From assembly GCF_024347375.1 (NCBI RefSeq), contig NZ_AP025470.1:1240001-1304000 (forward strand): 64,000 nucleotides of DNA, written 5' to 3'. The notes under the pieces were generated by a model. It saw only the letters and a list, made by a program, of their open reading frames with translations. It was not told the DNA's origin and made no database searches. The translations under genes and the position numbers were made by a program. Origin of the DNA: Vibrio coralliirubri (GTDB lineage Bacteria > Pseudomonadota > Gammaproteobacteria > Enterobacterales > Vibrionaceae). Positions 53,241 to 63,560 of the stretch are shown here, piece by piece; within the stretch, counting starts at the first letter, position 1, and every line of letters begins with the position of its first letter.

Positions 53241-53852
53241 GTGATCGGACGTCTACGCGGTACATTAATAGAAAAACAGCCACCAGAATTACTAATCGAA
53301 GTGAGTGGCGTTGGCTATGAAGTTCAAATGCCAATGAGCTGTTTTTATGAATTACCAAATGTGGGCGAAGAGGCAATCATCTACACGCACTTTGTTGTAC
53401 GTGAAGATGCGCAGCTACTTTATGGTTTTAACACGGTTAAAGAGCGTGCGCTGTTCCGTGAAGTGATCAAAGCAAACGGTGTGGGTCCTAAGCTTGGCCT
53501 TGGCATTCTTTCTGGCATGACAGCCAGTCAATTTGTGCAGAGTGTTGAGCGTGAAGACATCTCGACGCTGGTTAAACTTCCGGGTGTGGGTAAGAAAACC
53601 GCTGAACGTCTGGTTGTTGAAATGAAAGACCGCCTGAAAGGGTGGGGCGCGGGTGACCTATTTACTCCAGCGACAGATGCAGCTCCGATTGATTCTATGC
53701 CAGCCGTTCACGACGCGGAAGAAGAAGCGGTAAGTGCACTACTTGCATTAGGCTACAAGCCGACTCAAGCTTCTAAGGTGGTTTCTCAAGTGGCTAAAGA
53801 TGGCATGACCAGCGAACAGTTGATTCGCGAAGCTCTGAAATCGATGGTTTAA
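53241..53852 (+). CDS. ruvA: Holliday junction branch-migration protein RuvA
   Basis: A 203-residue DNA-binding subunit, starting GTG at 53241 ([28 protein letters not shown]). Domain I OB fold, domain II with helix-hairpin-helix motifs ([27 protein letters not shown]) and the C-terminal domain III that contacts RuvB are complete. It forms a tetramer on the junction. ruvB follows 103 bases later. Confidence 0.96.
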   Translation: MIGRLRGTLIEKQPPELLIEVSGVGYEVQMPMSCFYELPNVGEEAIIYTHFVVREDAQLLYGFNTVKERALFREVIKANGVGPKLGLGILSGMTASQFVQSVEREDISTLVKLPGVGKKTAERLVVEMKDRLKGWGAGDLFTPATDAAPIDSMPAVHDAEEEAVSALLALGYKPTQASKVVSQVAKDGMTSEQLIREALKSMV

Positions 53853-53955
53853 TACCCGATATACTTGTTCGACAAAATAGACTCATTCACTTTGCCTTTA
53901 CACAGAGTCAAGAAGCGCAGAGTCAACAAGAGCATAGTTAGGAATAGCAGAATTT

Positions 53956-54972
53956 ATGATTGAAGCCGATCGCCTTATTGCACCGGACAACCCAGTATTC
54001 AAAGATGAAGATGTCATTGATCGTGCAATACGCCCGAAAGCACTTGCTGACTATCAAGGTCAGGATCACGTTCGCGGCCAGATGGAGATTTTCATCAAAG
54101 CGGCACAATTGCGTAACGAGGCGCTCGACCACCTGTTGATATTTGGTCCTCCAGGCTTAGGTAAAACCACGTTGGCGAACATTGTTGCCAATGAGATGGA
54201 TGTCAACATTCGTACGACTTCGGGCCCTGTTCTAGAAAAAGCGGGTGACCTAGCGGCGCTGCTGACAAATCTTGAAGAAAATGATGTCCTGTTCATTGAT
54301 GAGATTCACCGTTTAAGCCCTGTGGTTGAAGAGGTGTTGTATCCAGCAATGGAAGACTACCAATTAGATATCATGATTGGTGAAGGCCCAGCGGCACGAT
54401 CTATCAAGATCGACCTTCCTCCTTTTACTTTGATTGGCGCAACCACTCGTGCTGGCTCACTGACATCGCCGTTACGTGACCGTTTCGGTATTACTCAGCG
54501 TCTTGAGTACTACAAGGTTGAAGACCTACAAAACATCGTTCAGCGCAGTGCAGATTGCCTTGGTCTTTCTATGGAGTCCGAAGGGGCGCTAGAAGTTGCT
54601 CGCCGAGCTCGTGGTACGCCACGTATTGCTAACCGTCTACTGCGCCGTGTTCGTGATTATGCGGAAGTAAAAGGGGACGGACATATTTGTCCAGAGGTTG
54701 CTGACAAAGCGCTAAACATGTTGGATGTCGATGCTAAAGGTTTCGACTACATGGATAGAAAGCTTCTGCTGGCGATTATGGAGAAGTTTGGTGGTGGTCC
54801 GGTTGGTATCGACAACATGGCTGCCGCGATTGGTGAAGAGAGAGATACCATTGAAGATGTGTTAGAACCTTACTTGATTCAACAAGGTTACCTACAAAGA
54901 ACGCCAAGAGGTCGAATCGCGACCGATAGGGCTTATTTACACTTCGGAATAGATAAGCCGTCTAATCGTTAA
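53956..54972 (+). CDS. ruvB: Holliday junction branch-migration helicase RuvB
   Basis: A 338-residue AAA+ hexameric motor that drives branch migration with RuvA. Walker A is GPPGLGKT (64-71), Walker B is LFIDEIHRL near 112-120, and the C-terminal winged helix contains [19 protein letters not shown]. Full-length and uninterrupted. A terminator follows. Confidence 0.97.
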   Translation: MIEADRLIAPDNPVFKDEDVIDRAIRPKALADYQGQDHVRGQMEIFIKAAQLRNEALDHLLIFGPPGLGKTTLANIVANEMDVNIRTTSGPVLEKAGDLAALLTNLEENDVLFIDEIHRLSPVVEEVLYPAMEDYQLDIMIGEGPAARSIKIDLPPFTLIGATTRAGSLTSPLRDRFGITQRLEYYKVEDLQNIVQRSADCLGLSMESEGALEVARRARGTPRIANRLLRRVRDYAEVKGDGHICPEVADKALNMLDVDAKGFDYMDRKLLLAIMEKFGGGPVGIDNMAAAIGEERDTIEDVLEPYLIQQGYLQRTPRGRIATDRAYLHFGIDKPSNR

Positions 54973-54989
54973 ATTATTCATTTTTAAAG

Positions 54990-55019
54990 ATCCCAGTTGC
55001 ATAAGCGCTGGGATTTTTT
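54990..55019 (+). terminator. Terminator of ruvB
   Basis: ATCCCAG (54990-54996) pairs with CTGGGAT (55008-55014), followed by T. Confidence 0.85.
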
Positions 55020-55243
55020 GCTTTTTACTGAATAACAACTCTTTGAGCGAGTCGATAAAAAGACTGAATAGCGGTCATCAAAAATGAAAACTTTGATTGC
55101 AGGTTTGATTTGGCTAACAAAAAATGAAATAAGTTGTCATATTTTTTGTTAATACTTTATAGGTAGTTGTAATTCGTATGTTGAGGCGGTGCTGAGCTTT
55201 TGTCACAGATATCATGCGCTGTTATTAACTGAGGCTAAATTGG

Positions 55244-55259
55244 TGTGATTTTAATCATG
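55244..55259 (+). promoter_or_regulatory. Possible CRP site upstream of cydA
   Basis: TGTGATTTTAATCATG matches the CRP half-sites TGTGA-N6-TCACA at 8 of 10 positions. Confidence 0.35.
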
Positions 55260-55295
55260 ATTGTTCAAAAATAACTCTAATTTGCTCGAATAAAA

Positions 55296-55309
55296 TTGAT
55301 ACAAATCAA
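55296..55309 (+). promoter_or_regulatory. Perfect FNR site upstream of cydA
   Basis: TTGATACAAATCAA is an exact TTGAT-N4-ATCAA box, 216 bases before the cydA start. FNR control of cydAB is well known in E. coli. Confidence 0.75.
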
Positions 55310-55524
55310 CGCAAGGTTCTCCTATAAACCTTTTGAAACATACTGATTTTACCAGTAATATTAGCGCCAGCTATATTAGCTCATGCTTAACAATAATCTA
55401 ACTATAACGGTACGTTTTTGCTACAAATTTCAATTTGTAATAACAATTACACAAATTGTTTTAACATGGATTTTTGCGGTGATTAATCACACAAGTGTCA
55501 TTCAGCCGACACAAAGGAGTTACC

Positions 55525-57111
55525 ATGATTGATGTTGTTGATCTGTCGCGATTGCAGTTTGCATTTACAGCGATGTATCACTTCCTATTTGTTCCACTGA
55601 CACTAGGTATGGCATTTCTACTTGCCATTATGGAGTCAGTTTATGTAATGACTGGCAAGCAAATTTACAAGGACATGACTAAGTTCTGGGGTAAATTGTT
55701 TGGTATTAACTTTGCTCTTGGTGTAGCGACAGGCTTAACCATGGAGTTCCAGTTCGGTACTAACTGGTCTTACTATTCTCACTATGTTGGCGACATCTTT
55801 GGTGCTCCGCTGGCTATCGAAGCGCTTGTTGCATTCTTCCTAGAGTCTACTTTTGTTGGTCTTTTCTTCTTCGGTTGGGACAGATTGTCGAAGCGTCAAC
55901 ACTTAGCGGTAACTTGGTTAGTAGCACTTGGTTCTAACTTCTCTGCGCTTTGGATCTTGGTAGCTAACGGCTGGATGCAAAACCCAGTGGGTGCGGAATT
56001 TAACTTTGAAACTATGCGTATGGAAATGGTGAGCTTCGCTGAAGTTGTACTAAACCCAGTAGCACAGGTTAAATTCGTACACACAGTAGCGTCTGGTTAC
56101 ACAACGGGTGCAATGTTCGTCCTTGGTATCAGCTCATACTACATTCTTAAAGGTCGTGACCTTGCCTTTGCTCGTCGCTCTTTCGCGATTGCAGCATCTT
56201 TCGGTATGGCGGCGATCCTGTCAGTAATCGTGCTAGGTGATGAATCTGGTTACGAGCTTGGTGAAGTTCAAAAAGTGAAGCTAGCAGCTATTGAAGCAGA
56301 GTGGCACACTGAAGAAGCACCAGCCGCATTTACTGTTTTTGGTATTCCAAACCAAGAAACAATGGATACTGACTACGCAATTAAAATTCCTTACGTAATG
56401 GGTATCATCGCAACGCGTTCGCTTGATACTGAAGTAACGGGCCTACGTGACCTACGTGATGACCACGTTGATCGTATCCGTACTGGTATGTACGCGTACG
56501 AGCTGCTTGAAAAGCTACGTGCAGGCGATAAGTCTGAAGAAAACATGGCTGCGTTCGACGAAGTGAAAGGTGACCTAGGTTACGGTCTACTTCTTAAGCG
56601 CTACACAGACGACGTTGTTGATGCAACAGAAGACCAAATCCAAATGGCTGCGGATGATTCTATCCCAACAGTTTGGCCTCTATTCTGGTCATTCCGTCTG
56701 ATGGTTGCTTGTGGCTTCATCATGCTGTTTGTATTCGGTGCTGCGTTTGTTCAAACGTGTCGTCAGAAAATCGAACAGAAACCATGGGTACTTAAAGCTG
56801 CGCTATTCTCAATCCCACTTCCTTGGATTGCGATTGAAGCAGGTTGGTTCGTTGCTGAGTTTGGTCGTCAACCATGGGCGGTTGGTGAAATCCTACCGGT
56901 TAACGTGGCTGCATCAGCACTGACTATTGGACAGCTTTGGACTTCTCTATTCGCTATCCTGGCACTTTACACAGTGTTCTTGATTGCTGAAGTTTACCTA
57001 ATGCTGAAATTCGCACGTAAAGGTCCAAGTAGCTTGAAGACAGGCCGTTACCACTTCGAACAAAACGATAACTCTGTTGAAGACAAAGTTAGCCGTTCAG
57101 TTGAAGTATAA
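55525..57111 (+). CDS. cydA: Cytochrome bd ubiquinol oxidase subunit I
   Basis: The catalytic subunit of the high-affinity bd quinol oxidase that carries hemes b558, b595 and d. It is 528 residues from the ATG at 55525, which has AAAGGAG six bases upstream; an upstream GTG/ATG option is rejected. The heme ligand His19 (AMYHFLF) and the long Q-loop ([28 protein letters not shown]) mark the quinol-binding long-Q-loop type. About nine membrane segments are visible. The C-terminus [14 protein letters not shown] is typical. Confidence 0.97.
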   Translation: MIDVVDLSRLQFAFTAMYHFLFVPLTLGMAFLLAIMESVYVMTGKQIYKDMTKFWGKLFGINFALGVATGLTMEFQFGTNWSYYSHYVGDIFGAPLAIEALVAFFLESTFVGLFFFGWDRLSKRQHLAVTWLVALGSNFSALWILVANGWMQNPVGAEFNFETMRMEMVSFAEVVLNPVAQVKFVHTVASGYTTGAMFVLGISSYYILKGRDLAFARRSFAIAASFGMAAILSVIVLGDESGYELGEVQKVKLAAIEAEWHTEEAPAAFTVFGIPNQETMDTDYAIKIPYVMGIIATRSLDTEVTGLRDLRDDHVDRIRTGMYAYELLEKLRAGDKSEENMAAFDEVKGDLGYGLLLKRYTDDVVDATEDQIQMAADDSIPTVWPLFWSFRLMVACGFIMLFVFGAAFVQTCRQKIEQKPWVLKAALFSIPLPWIAIEAGWFVAEFGRQPWAVGEILPVNVAASALTIGQLWTSLFAILALYTVFLIAEVYLMLKFARKGPSSLKTGRYHFEQNDNSVEDKVSRSVEV

Positions 57112-57124
57112 GTGAGGGAATATT

Positions 57125-58261
57125 ATGTTTGATTACGAAAGCTTACGACTTATTTGGTGGGTATTGATCGGTGTTCTACTGGTTGGTTTCGCCGTAACTG
57201 ATGGCTTTGATATGGGTGTTGCCGCTCTGTCACCTGTTATCGGTAAGAGCGACACTGAACGTCGTATTATGCTAAACACGATTGCCCCTCACTGGGATGG
57301 TAACCAAGTTTGGCTTATCACTGCGGGTGGTGCATTGTTTGCTGCATGGCCACTGGTTTACGCGACGTCTTTCTCTGGTTTTTACTTCGCAATGTACGTA
57401 ACGCTAGCTGCACTTTGGTTACGTCCACTTGCTCTTGACTACCGTTCAAAGATCGAAGATCCAAAATGGCGCAAAACTTGGGACTACGCACTTTGCTTTA
57501 GTGGCGCAGTACCACCAATCATTTTCGGTGTGGCATTTGGTAACCTACTACAAGGTGTTCCATTTGAACTGAACGAATTTATGATGTCTAAGTACCATGG
57601 TACGTTCTTCGCTCTGCTTAACCCATTTGCATTGCTTTGTGGTGTGTTGGCTCTGATGTTGTTCGTGATGCAAGGTGCAACATGGCTTCAAATGAAGACA
57701 ACAGAAGAGCTGCACGCTCGTGCTCGTAACGTTGCTCAGATCACTGGCCTAATTGCTATTGCTCTATTCGTTATTGGTGGTTTCTGGGTTCAATCTATCG
57801 AAGGCTATGTAATTACGAGCACTATCGATACGTTTGCTGACTCAAACCCACTAAACAAAGAAGTATCACTTCAAGTGGGTGCTTGGATGACAAACTTCGA
57901 AACTTATCCAGCAATGTGGGCTGCGCCGATCCTTGGTGTAGCAATGCCACTGCTTGCTGTGATTGCATCTCGCTTTGAGCGTGGTGGTTTCGCATTCTTG
58001 TTCTCAAGCCTATCTAACGCTGGTGTTATTTTAACGGCTGGTTTTGCAATGTTCCCATTCGTAATGCCATCAAGCCTGAACCCTAACCAAAGCTTGACTA
58101 TGTGGGATTCAACAGCAAGTGAGCTAACGCTTGGTCTTATGACTGTCGTTGCGGCGGTAATGGTTCCTGTGATTCTTGGCTACACAACTTGGACATACTA
58201 CAAAATGTTCGGTCGTCTAGATAAGAAACACATCGAAGATAACGACGTTTCAGCTTACTAA
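57125..58261 (+). CDS. cydB: Cytochrome bd ubiquinol oxidase subunit II
   Basis: A 378-residue structural subunit of the bd oxidase with about eight to nine membrane segments. The opening MFDYESLRLIWWVLIGVLLVGFAVTDGFDMGVA and APHWDGNQVWLITAGGALFAAWP are highly conserved. It starts 14 bases after cydA, with GAGGGA upstream, and is followed by cydX. Confidence 0.97.
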   Translation: MFDYESLRLIWWVLIGVLLVGFAVTDGFDMGVAALSPVIGKSDTERRIMLNTIAPHWDGNQVWLITAGGALFAAWPLVYATSFSGFYFAMYVTLAALWLRPLALDYRSKIEDPKWRKTWDYALCFSGAVPPIIFGVAFGNLLQGVPFELNEFMMSKYHGTFFALLNPFALLCGVLALMLFVMQGATWLQMKTTEELHARARNVAQITGLIAIALFVIGGFWVQSIEGYVITSTIDTFADSNPLNKEVSLQVGAWMTNFETYPAMWAAPILGVAMPLLAVIASRFERGGFAFLFSSLSNAGVILTAGFAMFPFVMPSSLNPNQSLTMWDSTASELTLGLMTVVAAVMVPVILGYTTWTYYKMFGRLDKKHIEDNDVSAY

Positions 58262-58292
58262 GCTAGAAGTTAAATAACTTAGGAGAAATTTT

Positions 58293-58400
58293 ATGTGGTA
58301 TTTCGCATGGATTTTGGGTGTACTTCTAGCATGTGCATTCGGCATCATCAATGCTCTATGGCTAGAGCATTCAGAAATGATGGACAAAGACAGTGAGTAA
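58293..58400 (+). CDS. cydX: CydX, small bd oxidase subunit
   Basis: A 35-residue single-membrane-helix protein (MWYFAWILGVLLACAFGIIN, then ALWLEHSEMMDKDSE), essential for bd oxidase stability in E. coli. The ribosome site AGGAG (58281-58285) and position between cydB and ybgE support it. Its end overlaps the ybgE GTG by eight bases. Short length does not weaken the call because the motif WYFAWILG is diagnostic. Confidence 0.95.
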   Translation: MWYFAWILGVLLACAFGIINALWLEHSEMMDKDSE

Positions 58401-58695
58401 TCTCGCAGAGCAAATTGCTAAGCTGCATCAACCAATGGATAAGACTCTGCTTAGAGCCTTATCCCTAGTATTGGGTTTCATGCATGTGGGTTTAGTTATG
58501 TGGGATCCTGAAGCGTATGCGACAAGCATCGGTGGCTTTAACGCGATCATCGGGCCAATGTTCATTTGGGCAGTATGCTCAAGCATGGTTTACGGTATCG
58601 GATTTAAGCCAAGAGCTTGGATGTGGCAGCTACTGTTTAGCCCATACGTTTCACTCACAATTTTGCTCTACCTAACGACGCTGCGCCTTCTATAA
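58393..58695 (+). CDS. ybgE: Cyd operon protein YbgE
   Basis: A 100-residue inner-membrane protein of the YbgE family with about three membrane segments. It starts GTG at 58393, overlapping the end of cydX. The function is not established; it travels with cydAB in many gamma-proteobacteria. It is followed by a terminator that separates it from the ybgC-tol operon. Confidence 0.88.
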   Translation: MSNLAEQIAKLHQPMDKTLLRALSLVLGFMHVGLVMWDPEAYATSIGGFNAIIGPMFIWAVCSSMVYGIGFKPRAWMWQLLFSPYVSLTILLYLTTLRLL

Positions 58696-58756
58696 AAGGC
58701 AAAGGATTTAGGTTCATAACAACGTGAACCTTTATACTTGTTGGGTTTTTAGCCAA

Positions 58757-58790
58757 AAAGAGGTCATCTTATACAGATGGCCTTTTTTTT
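58757..58790 (+). terminator. Terminator of the cyd operon
   Basis: AGGTCATCT (58761-58769) pairs with AGATGGCCT (58775-58783, one G-U), followed by seven T. Confidence 0.85.
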
Positions 58791-58885
58791 CGTCTCTCAA
58801 ATCAAAAAATTCACAGCGATATACTATTAATGATAAGGAGTTAGGTTATAGTGAGATCTTTATCGTTTGGGATTGTGGTAGCAAA

Positions 58886-59305
58886 TTGCAGGGATTATCT
58901 AAGCCATTTACGTGGCCAGTGACAGTGTATTACGAAGACACCGATGCGGGTGGCGTTGTATACCATTCAAACTATCTTAAGTTTTTCGAACGCGCTCGAA
59001 CTGAGATGCTGCGCTCAATTGGCGTTTCTCAGCAAGTATTGTTAGAACAAAACATCGGTTTTGTAGTCCGACATATGGACATTGATTTTATTCAAGGCGC
59101 GCGTCTTGATGATTCTTTACAAGTCATTACAAATATTTACGAGTTGAAGCGAGCTACCTTGGTCTTCTGTCAAGAGATCGTAAATCCTGATGGCAAAGCA
59201 TTGTGTAAAGCAATGGTTAAGGTAGCATGTATCGACAATCAAAAAATGAAACCAAAGGCAATGCCAACATTTATTCTTACGGAGCTAACGAATAGTGACT
59301 GCTGA
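58886..59305 (+). CDS. ybgC: YbgC, acyl-CoA thioesterase of the tol-pal operon
   Basis: A 4-hydroxybenzoyl-CoA-thioesterase-fold (hotdog) enzyme. The signature [28 protein letters not shown] carries the active Asp. E. coli YbgC hydrolyses short acyl-CoA and contacts acyl carrier protein. The start is uncertain: homology begins at about 58904, and a TTG at 58886 gives a family-length protein of 139 residues. The longer ORF to 58724 crosses the cyd terminator and is rejected. It overlaps tolQ by 11 bases. Confidence 0.85.
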   Translation: MQGLSKPFTWPVTVYYEDTDAGGVVYHSNYLKFFERARTEMLRSIGVSQQVLLEQNIGFVVRHMDIDFIQGARLDDSLQVITNIYELKRATLVFCQEIVNPDGKALCKAMVKVACIDNQKMKPKAMPTFILTELTNSDC

Positions 59306-59978
59306 AATCTCAATCTTAGGCCTAATTTTAGAAGCTAGTTTACTAGTTAAGATGGTCATGCTGACTCTTATGGGCATGTCTGTTGTTTCTTGGGCGATGA
59401 TCATAAAAAGAAGTAAAGTGTTATCTCAAGCTTCTAAACAAACAGAAGTGTTTGAAGACAAATTTTGGTCAGGCGTTGATCTTGCAAAACTGTACCAAGA
59501 GAGCAACAAACGTAAAGACGAGCTTTCTGGTACTGAAGAAATATTCTACGCAGGCTTTACTGAGTTCGCTCGCCTTCGTAAATCGAATGCAACATCACCT
59601 GACTTCATCATGGAAGGCACTGGCCGTGCGATGCGCGTTGCCGTTGCTCGCGAAGTCGATGAACTAGAAACTAACTTACCTTTCTTGGCGACTGTTGGTT
59701 CTATCAGTCCATACATCGGCCTATTTGGTACGGTTTGGGGCATCATGCACTCATTCATCGCGTTAGGTGAAGTGAAGCAGGCGACGCTCGCAATGGTTGC
59801 CCCTGGTATTGCAGAAGCACTGATCGCAACAGCAATGGGTCTATTTGCTGCGATTCCAGCGGTAATGGCGTACAACCGCTTCAGCAGCCGAGTAGGCAAG
59901 TTAGAGCACAACTACGCGACTTTCTCTGAAGAGTTCCACAGTATTCTTCACCGTCAAGCGATGGCTGGCAGGGAATAA
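59295..59978 (+). CDS. tolQ: TolQ, proton-channel subunit of the Tol system
   Basis: A 227-residue MotA/TolQ/ExbB protein with three membrane segments. It starts GTG at 59295. The conserved channel segment [21 protein letters not shown] and the later helix [29 protein letters not shown] are intact. With TolR it uses proton motive force to energise TolA at the division site. Confidence 0.96.
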   Translation: MTAEISILGLILEASLLVKMVMLTLMGMSVVSWAMIIKRSKVLSQASKQTEVFEDKFWSGVDLAKLYQESNKRKDELSGTEEIFYAGFTEFARLRKSNATSPDFIMEGTGRAMRVAVAREVDELETNLPFLATVGSISPYIGLFGTVWGIMHSFIALGEVKQATLAMVAPGIAEALIATAMGLFAAIPAVMAYNRFSSRVGKLEHNYATFSEEFHSILHRQAMAGRE

Positions 59979-59981
59979 TAG

Positions 59982-60425
59982 ATGGCTGGATACCAACCTA
60001 AAAAACGCAAAATGACAGCAGAGATTAACGTTGTACCTTACATCGACGTTATGCTTGTTTTGCTGATCATTTTTATGGTGACTTCGCCGTTTGTTACTCA
60101 AGGCGTTGACGTTGAATTGCCTCAGGCTTCAACGGCTAAATCGGCACAAGACCTACTTGGTGACGACAACGCAAGTTTTATCATCGTTGAAGTGAACAAA
60201 GACGGTGAACTTGGCTTGAGCGTTAATGATGAAGAAGTACAGCGTGGCTTATCTATGGAAGATATTATCGTCCGAGTGAAAGCTGAGTTGTCTTTGAAGC
60301 CAAACTCTCCAGTGGCGGTTGGTGGTGATGCCGCAACGCCATACGCTGAAGTGGTTTTATTACTTGATGAATTAAGCCGTGCAGGTGTGCCAAAGGTTGG
60401 CCTTTTAACGGATATAAGGGAATAG
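59982..60425 (+). CDS. tolR: TolR, proton-channel partner of TolQ
   Basis: A 147-residue protein with one membrane helix (MTAEINVVPYIDVMLVLLIIFMVTSPF) that carries the essential Asp (ideally the D in YIDVML) and a periplasmic domain. It starts three bases after tolQ. Length matches E. coli TolR closely (about 142). Confidence 0.96.
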   Translation: MAGYQPKKRKMTAEINVVPYIDVMLVLLIIFMVTSPFVTQGVDVELPQASTAKSAQDLLGDDNASFIIVEVNKDGELGLSVNDEEVQRGLSMEDIIVRVKAELSLKPNSPVAVGGDAATPYAEVVLLLDELSRAGVPKVGLLTDIRE

Positions 60426-60438
60426 CTCCGTAGCATTC

Positions 60439-61506
60439 ATGAAAGCGAATAATAAAAAATCCAATAATTTCAGATCACCGCTTCTTATTTCTCTTGGGCT
60501 GCACGTCATTTTATTCGTTGCGCTCATTTGGGGAGCGGATTTCACGATGTCAGAACCTAAGCCGACAGGTCAGATGGTTCAAGCTGTGGTGATTGATCCT
60601 CAGTTGGTTCGTCAGCAAGCTCAACAGATTCGTCAACAAAGAGAAGCGGCGAGCAAGAAAGAGCAAGAGCGTCTAGACAAACTGAGACGTGAAAGCGAAC
60701 GACTTGAAAAGAATCGTAAAGCTGAAGAAGAAAATATTCGCAAGCTAAAAGAACAGCAAGCGAAAGAAGCTAAAGCAACTCGTGAAGCTGAAAAGCGTCG
60801 AGTTGAGAAAGAGAAACAACGCAAAGCTGAAGAAGCGCGTTTACAGCAAGAGCAAAAGAAAGCCGCTAAAGCAGAAGCTGACCGTAAGCTAAAAGAAGCG
60901 GCGTTAGTGAAAGCCGAGAACGAGCGTAAAGCCAAAGAAGCGGCAATCGCAAAAGCTGAACAAGAACGCGTGGCAAAAGAAAAAGCCACGAAAGAGGCAG
61001 CAGACAAAGCTCGTAAAGAGAAAGAAGCCGCTGAACGCGCTGAAAAGCAGCGCATAGCGAAAGAGAAAGAAGCGGCAGCCGCAGCAGAGAAAGCCCGTAA
61101 GGCAAAAGAAGCTGCAGCAAAAGCAGAAAAAGAGCGTAAACAGCAAGAAGCCGCATTGAACGATATCTTTGCTGGCCTTGAAACGGAAGCGACTCAAAAC
61201 TCTTCAGCAAGACAACAATTTATTAGTGATGAGGCGCAACGTTACGGTGCTATCTATACCCAACTGATTCAACAGAACCTGTTGTTAGAAGACAGCTATC
61301 GAGGACGCTCATGTCGAGTGAACCTTAAGCTTATTCCAACCGGCTCTAATGCGATATTGGGTAGCTTGAGTATCTTAGATGGCGATAGCCGTTTATGTGC
61401 AGCAACCAAGCGTGCGGTGGCACAAGTGCAATCTTATCCGTTGCCTAAAGACCCAGACATTGTGAACTCACTGAAAGACATTAACTTAACTGTATCACCA
61501 GAGTAA
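60439..61506 (+). CDS. tolA: TolA, trans-periplasmic energy transducer
   Basis: A 355-residue inner-membrane protein with one N-terminal membrane helix (SPLLISLGLHVILFVALIWG, residues 13-32). A very long Ala/Lys/Glu-rich helical domain (about 60-240, repeats of the KAEEARK and EAAAKAE type) follows. The C-terminal globular domain (about 250-355, GAIYTQLIQQNLLLEDSYRGRSCRVNLKLIP) contacts TolB, Pal and CpoB. The helical repeat makes false minus-strand ORFs. Confidence 0.95.
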   Translation: MKANNKKSNNFRSPLLISLGLHVILFVALIWGADFTMSEPKPTGQMVQAVVIDPQLVRQQAQQIRQQREAASKKEQERLDKLRRESERLEKNRKAEEENIRKLKEQQAKEAKATREAEKRRVEKEKQRKAEEARLQQEQKKAAKAEADRKLKEAALVKAENERKAKEAAIAKAEQERVAKEKATKEAADKARKEKEAAERAEKQRIAKEKEAAAAAEKARKAKEAAAKAEKERKQQEAALNDIFAGLETEATQNSSARQQFISDEAQRYGAIYTQLIQQNLLLEDSYRGRSCRVNLKLIPTGSNAILGSLSILDGDSRLCAATKRAVAQVQSYPLPKDPDIVNSLKDINLTVSPE

Positions 61507-61518
61507 AAGGACGAACTT

Positions 61519-62871
61519 GTGTTAAAGAAACTATTACTGAGTTTTGTTTTCTTAATAGCTACAAACAGCCAGTTTGCACATGCAGCGCTGGAGCTGGTTA
61601 TTACAGACGGTATTAACTCTGCAAGACCTATCGCTATTGTACCTTTCCGTTGGGAAGGCTCAGAGCCATTGCCGCACGATGTATCAGCGGTTATCGCTTC
61701 TGACTTACAACGCAGTGGTAAATTCAGCCCAGTTGCAACAAGCAAAATGCCTCAAACACCTTACAGCGAAGGTGAGGTGAATTTTGATGCTTGGACTAAC
61801 CTAGGTGTTGATTCACTGCTAACCGGTAGCATCACTAAAAATGCCGAAGGGCAGTATGTGGTGAACTACCAACTGATCGACATTGTTCGTGGTCAACTGA
61901 CTAAAGGACAAAGCCGCGCACTAAGCGATGAAGGCCAATTGGTACTTTCTAAAGATCACGTGTTGTTCAACAAGAAAGCGACAGTGCCTGGTAAACGCTT
62001 GAGAGAGTATGCACACCGTATCTCGGACTTAGTGTATGAAGAGCTAACCGGTGAGAAAGGCGCGTTCTTAACTCGTATCTCTTACGTAGTTGTAAACGAC
62101 AAAGACAAGTACCCATATCAACTTCGTGTTGCTGACTACGATGGCTTTAACGAGCGTTTAGTCCTTCGTTCTAAGCAACCTCTGATGTCACCTGCATGGT
62201 CACCAGACGGTAAAAAGCTTGCTTATGTGAGTTTCCAAAATGGCCAAGCGGAAATATTCATCATGAATATTTACACTGGTGAACGTGAGAAGGTGACGTC
62301 ATACCCTCGTCATAATGGTGCGCCAAGATTCTCGCCAGATGGAAAAACATTGGCATTGGTATTGTCGAAAACAGGCAGCCTTCAGGTGTACACACTTGAC
62401 CTTGCTAGCCGTAAGCTGACTCAAATTACCCGCGGCCGTTCTAATAATACTGAACCATTCTGGCACCCAGATGGCAAGTCTCTTATTTTCACATCGGATC
62501 GTGGTGGTAAACCACAGATTTATAATGTAAATTTGTCCAATAATTCGACTTCTCGTATTACTTGGCAAGGTAGCCAAAACTTAGGTGGCCAGATCACCCC
62601 TGATGGTCGATTCCTTATTATGGTGAATCGCAGTAACTCAGGCTTTAACTTGGCTAAGCAAGATTTGGAAACCGGTGCAGTTCAGGTACTAACAAAAACA
62701 TTGTTAGATGAGTCTCCAAGTATTGCACCGAATGGAGGTATGGTTATCTATAGCTCTATTTACAACAAAACAAATGTACTATCGATGGTTTCTATCGATG
62801 GCCGTTTTAAAGCTAGATTACCGGCAACTAACGGACGTGTAAGAGCGCCTGCGTGGTCACCGTTTCTCTAG
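61519..62871 (+). CDS. tolB: TolB, periplasmic beta-propeller
   Basis: A 450-residue periplasmic protein with a GTG start at 61519 and a signal peptide ending about FAHA/ALEL. The N-terminal alpha/beta domain ([16 protein letters not shown]) is followed by a six-bladed propeller of [17 protein letters not shown] repeats. TolB alternates between Pal and TolA. It is followed by a 113-base gap before pal. Confidence 0.96.
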   Translation: MLKKLLLSFVFLIATNSQFAHAALELVITDGINSARPIAIVPFRWEGSEPLPHDVSAVIASDLQRSGKFSPVATSKMPQTPYSEGEVNFDAWTNLGVDSLLTGSITKNAEGQYVVNYQLIDIVRGQLTKGQSRALSDEGQLVLSKDHVLFNKKATVPGKRLREYAHRISDLVYEELTGEKGAFLTRISYVVVNDKDKYPYQLRVADYDGFNERLVLRSKQPLMSPAWSPDGKKLAYVSFQNGQAEIFIMNIYTGEREKVTSYPRHNGAPRFSPDGKTLALVLSKTGSLQVYTLDLASRKLTQITRGRSNNTEPFWHPDGKSLIFTSDRGGKPQIYNVNLSNNSTSRITWQGSQNLGGQITPDGRFLIMVNRSNSGFNLAKQDLETGAVQVLTKTLLDESPSIAPNGGMVIYSSIYNKTNVLSMVSIDGRFKARLPATNGRVRAPAWSPFL

Positions 62872-62984
62872 TTAATTTGATACATTCTTTTAGCTATTGA
62901 TAGTGTTAACTATTGTGGCATTTAACTATCTATAGCACTCTTAGTCGCTGTAGAAACTAAGTTTGATAACGTAAGGAAAAAAAG

Positions 62985-63527
62985 ATGCAACTTAACAAAG
63001 TTCTTAAAGGCTTGATGATTGCACTACCAGTGATGGCAGTAACGGCATGTAGCTCAACTGATGAAGCAACATCTGCAACATCTGGTACAGAAAGCAACCA
63101 AACAACTTCAGGTTCAGAAGGCAACGTAGACACAACTGTTGTAACGCCAATTGACGCTAACGGTCAACTGTCTGAGCAAGAGCTTAAAGAGCAAGCGCTA
63201 CGTGAAACTCAAACAATCTACTTCGCATTCGATAACTCTACTATCGCTGGCGATTACGAAGAAATGCTAGCAGCTCACGCAGCATACCTAGTTAAGAACG
63301 TTGACATGAACGTTACTATCGAAGGTCACGCTGATGAGCGCGGTACTCCTGAGTACAACATCGCACTTGGCGAGCGTCGTGCACAAGCTGTAGCGAAATA
63401 CCTACAAGCTCTAGGTGTTCAAGCTGACCAAATCTCTATCGTAAGCTACGGTGAAGAGAAGCCACTTCTTCTAGGTCAATCTGAAGATGTGTACGCTAAA
63501 AACCGTCGCGCAGTACTAGTTTACTAA
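62985..63527 (+). CDS. pal: Pal, peptidoglycan-associated lipoprotein
   Basis: A 180-residue outer-membrane lipoprotein. The lipobox VTAC gives lipidated Cys22, then a Ser/Thr/Glu-rich linker and an OmpA-like domain ([57 protein letters not shown]) that binds meso-DAP in peptidoglycan. Clear AAGGA ribosome site. Confidence 0.97.
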   Translation: MQLNKVLKGLMIALPVMAVTACSSTDEATSATSGTESNQTTSGSEGNVDTTVVTPIDANGQLSEQELKEQALRETQTIYFAFDNSTIAGDYEEMLAAHAAYLVKNVDMNVTIEGHADERGTPEYNIALGERRAQAVAKYLQALGVQADQISIVSYGEEKPLLLGQSEDVYAKNRRAVLVY

Positions 63528-63560
63528 TTTTAGTAGACTATATAATTGAGGAATTGCCTC

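Larger units (their letters stand above)
55020..55524 (+). promoter_or_regulatory. Long regulatory region of cydA
   Basis: About 500 AT-rich bases with no gene. It holds the FNR and CRP-like sites listed separately and presumably ArcA sites, which could not be fixed. The AAAGGAG ribosome site is at 55513-55519. The length suggests several upstream promoters. Confidence 0.55.

Noticed and set aside
58724..58885. Long N-terminal extension of YbgC
   Set aside because: It passes through the cyd-operon terminator, and YbgC homology begins only at about 58904.
60633..61210. Several minus-strand ORFs across tolA
   Set aside because: They arise from the Ala/Lys/Glu repeats of the TolA helix read on the other strand (Phe/Ser/Leu-rich) and have no family.
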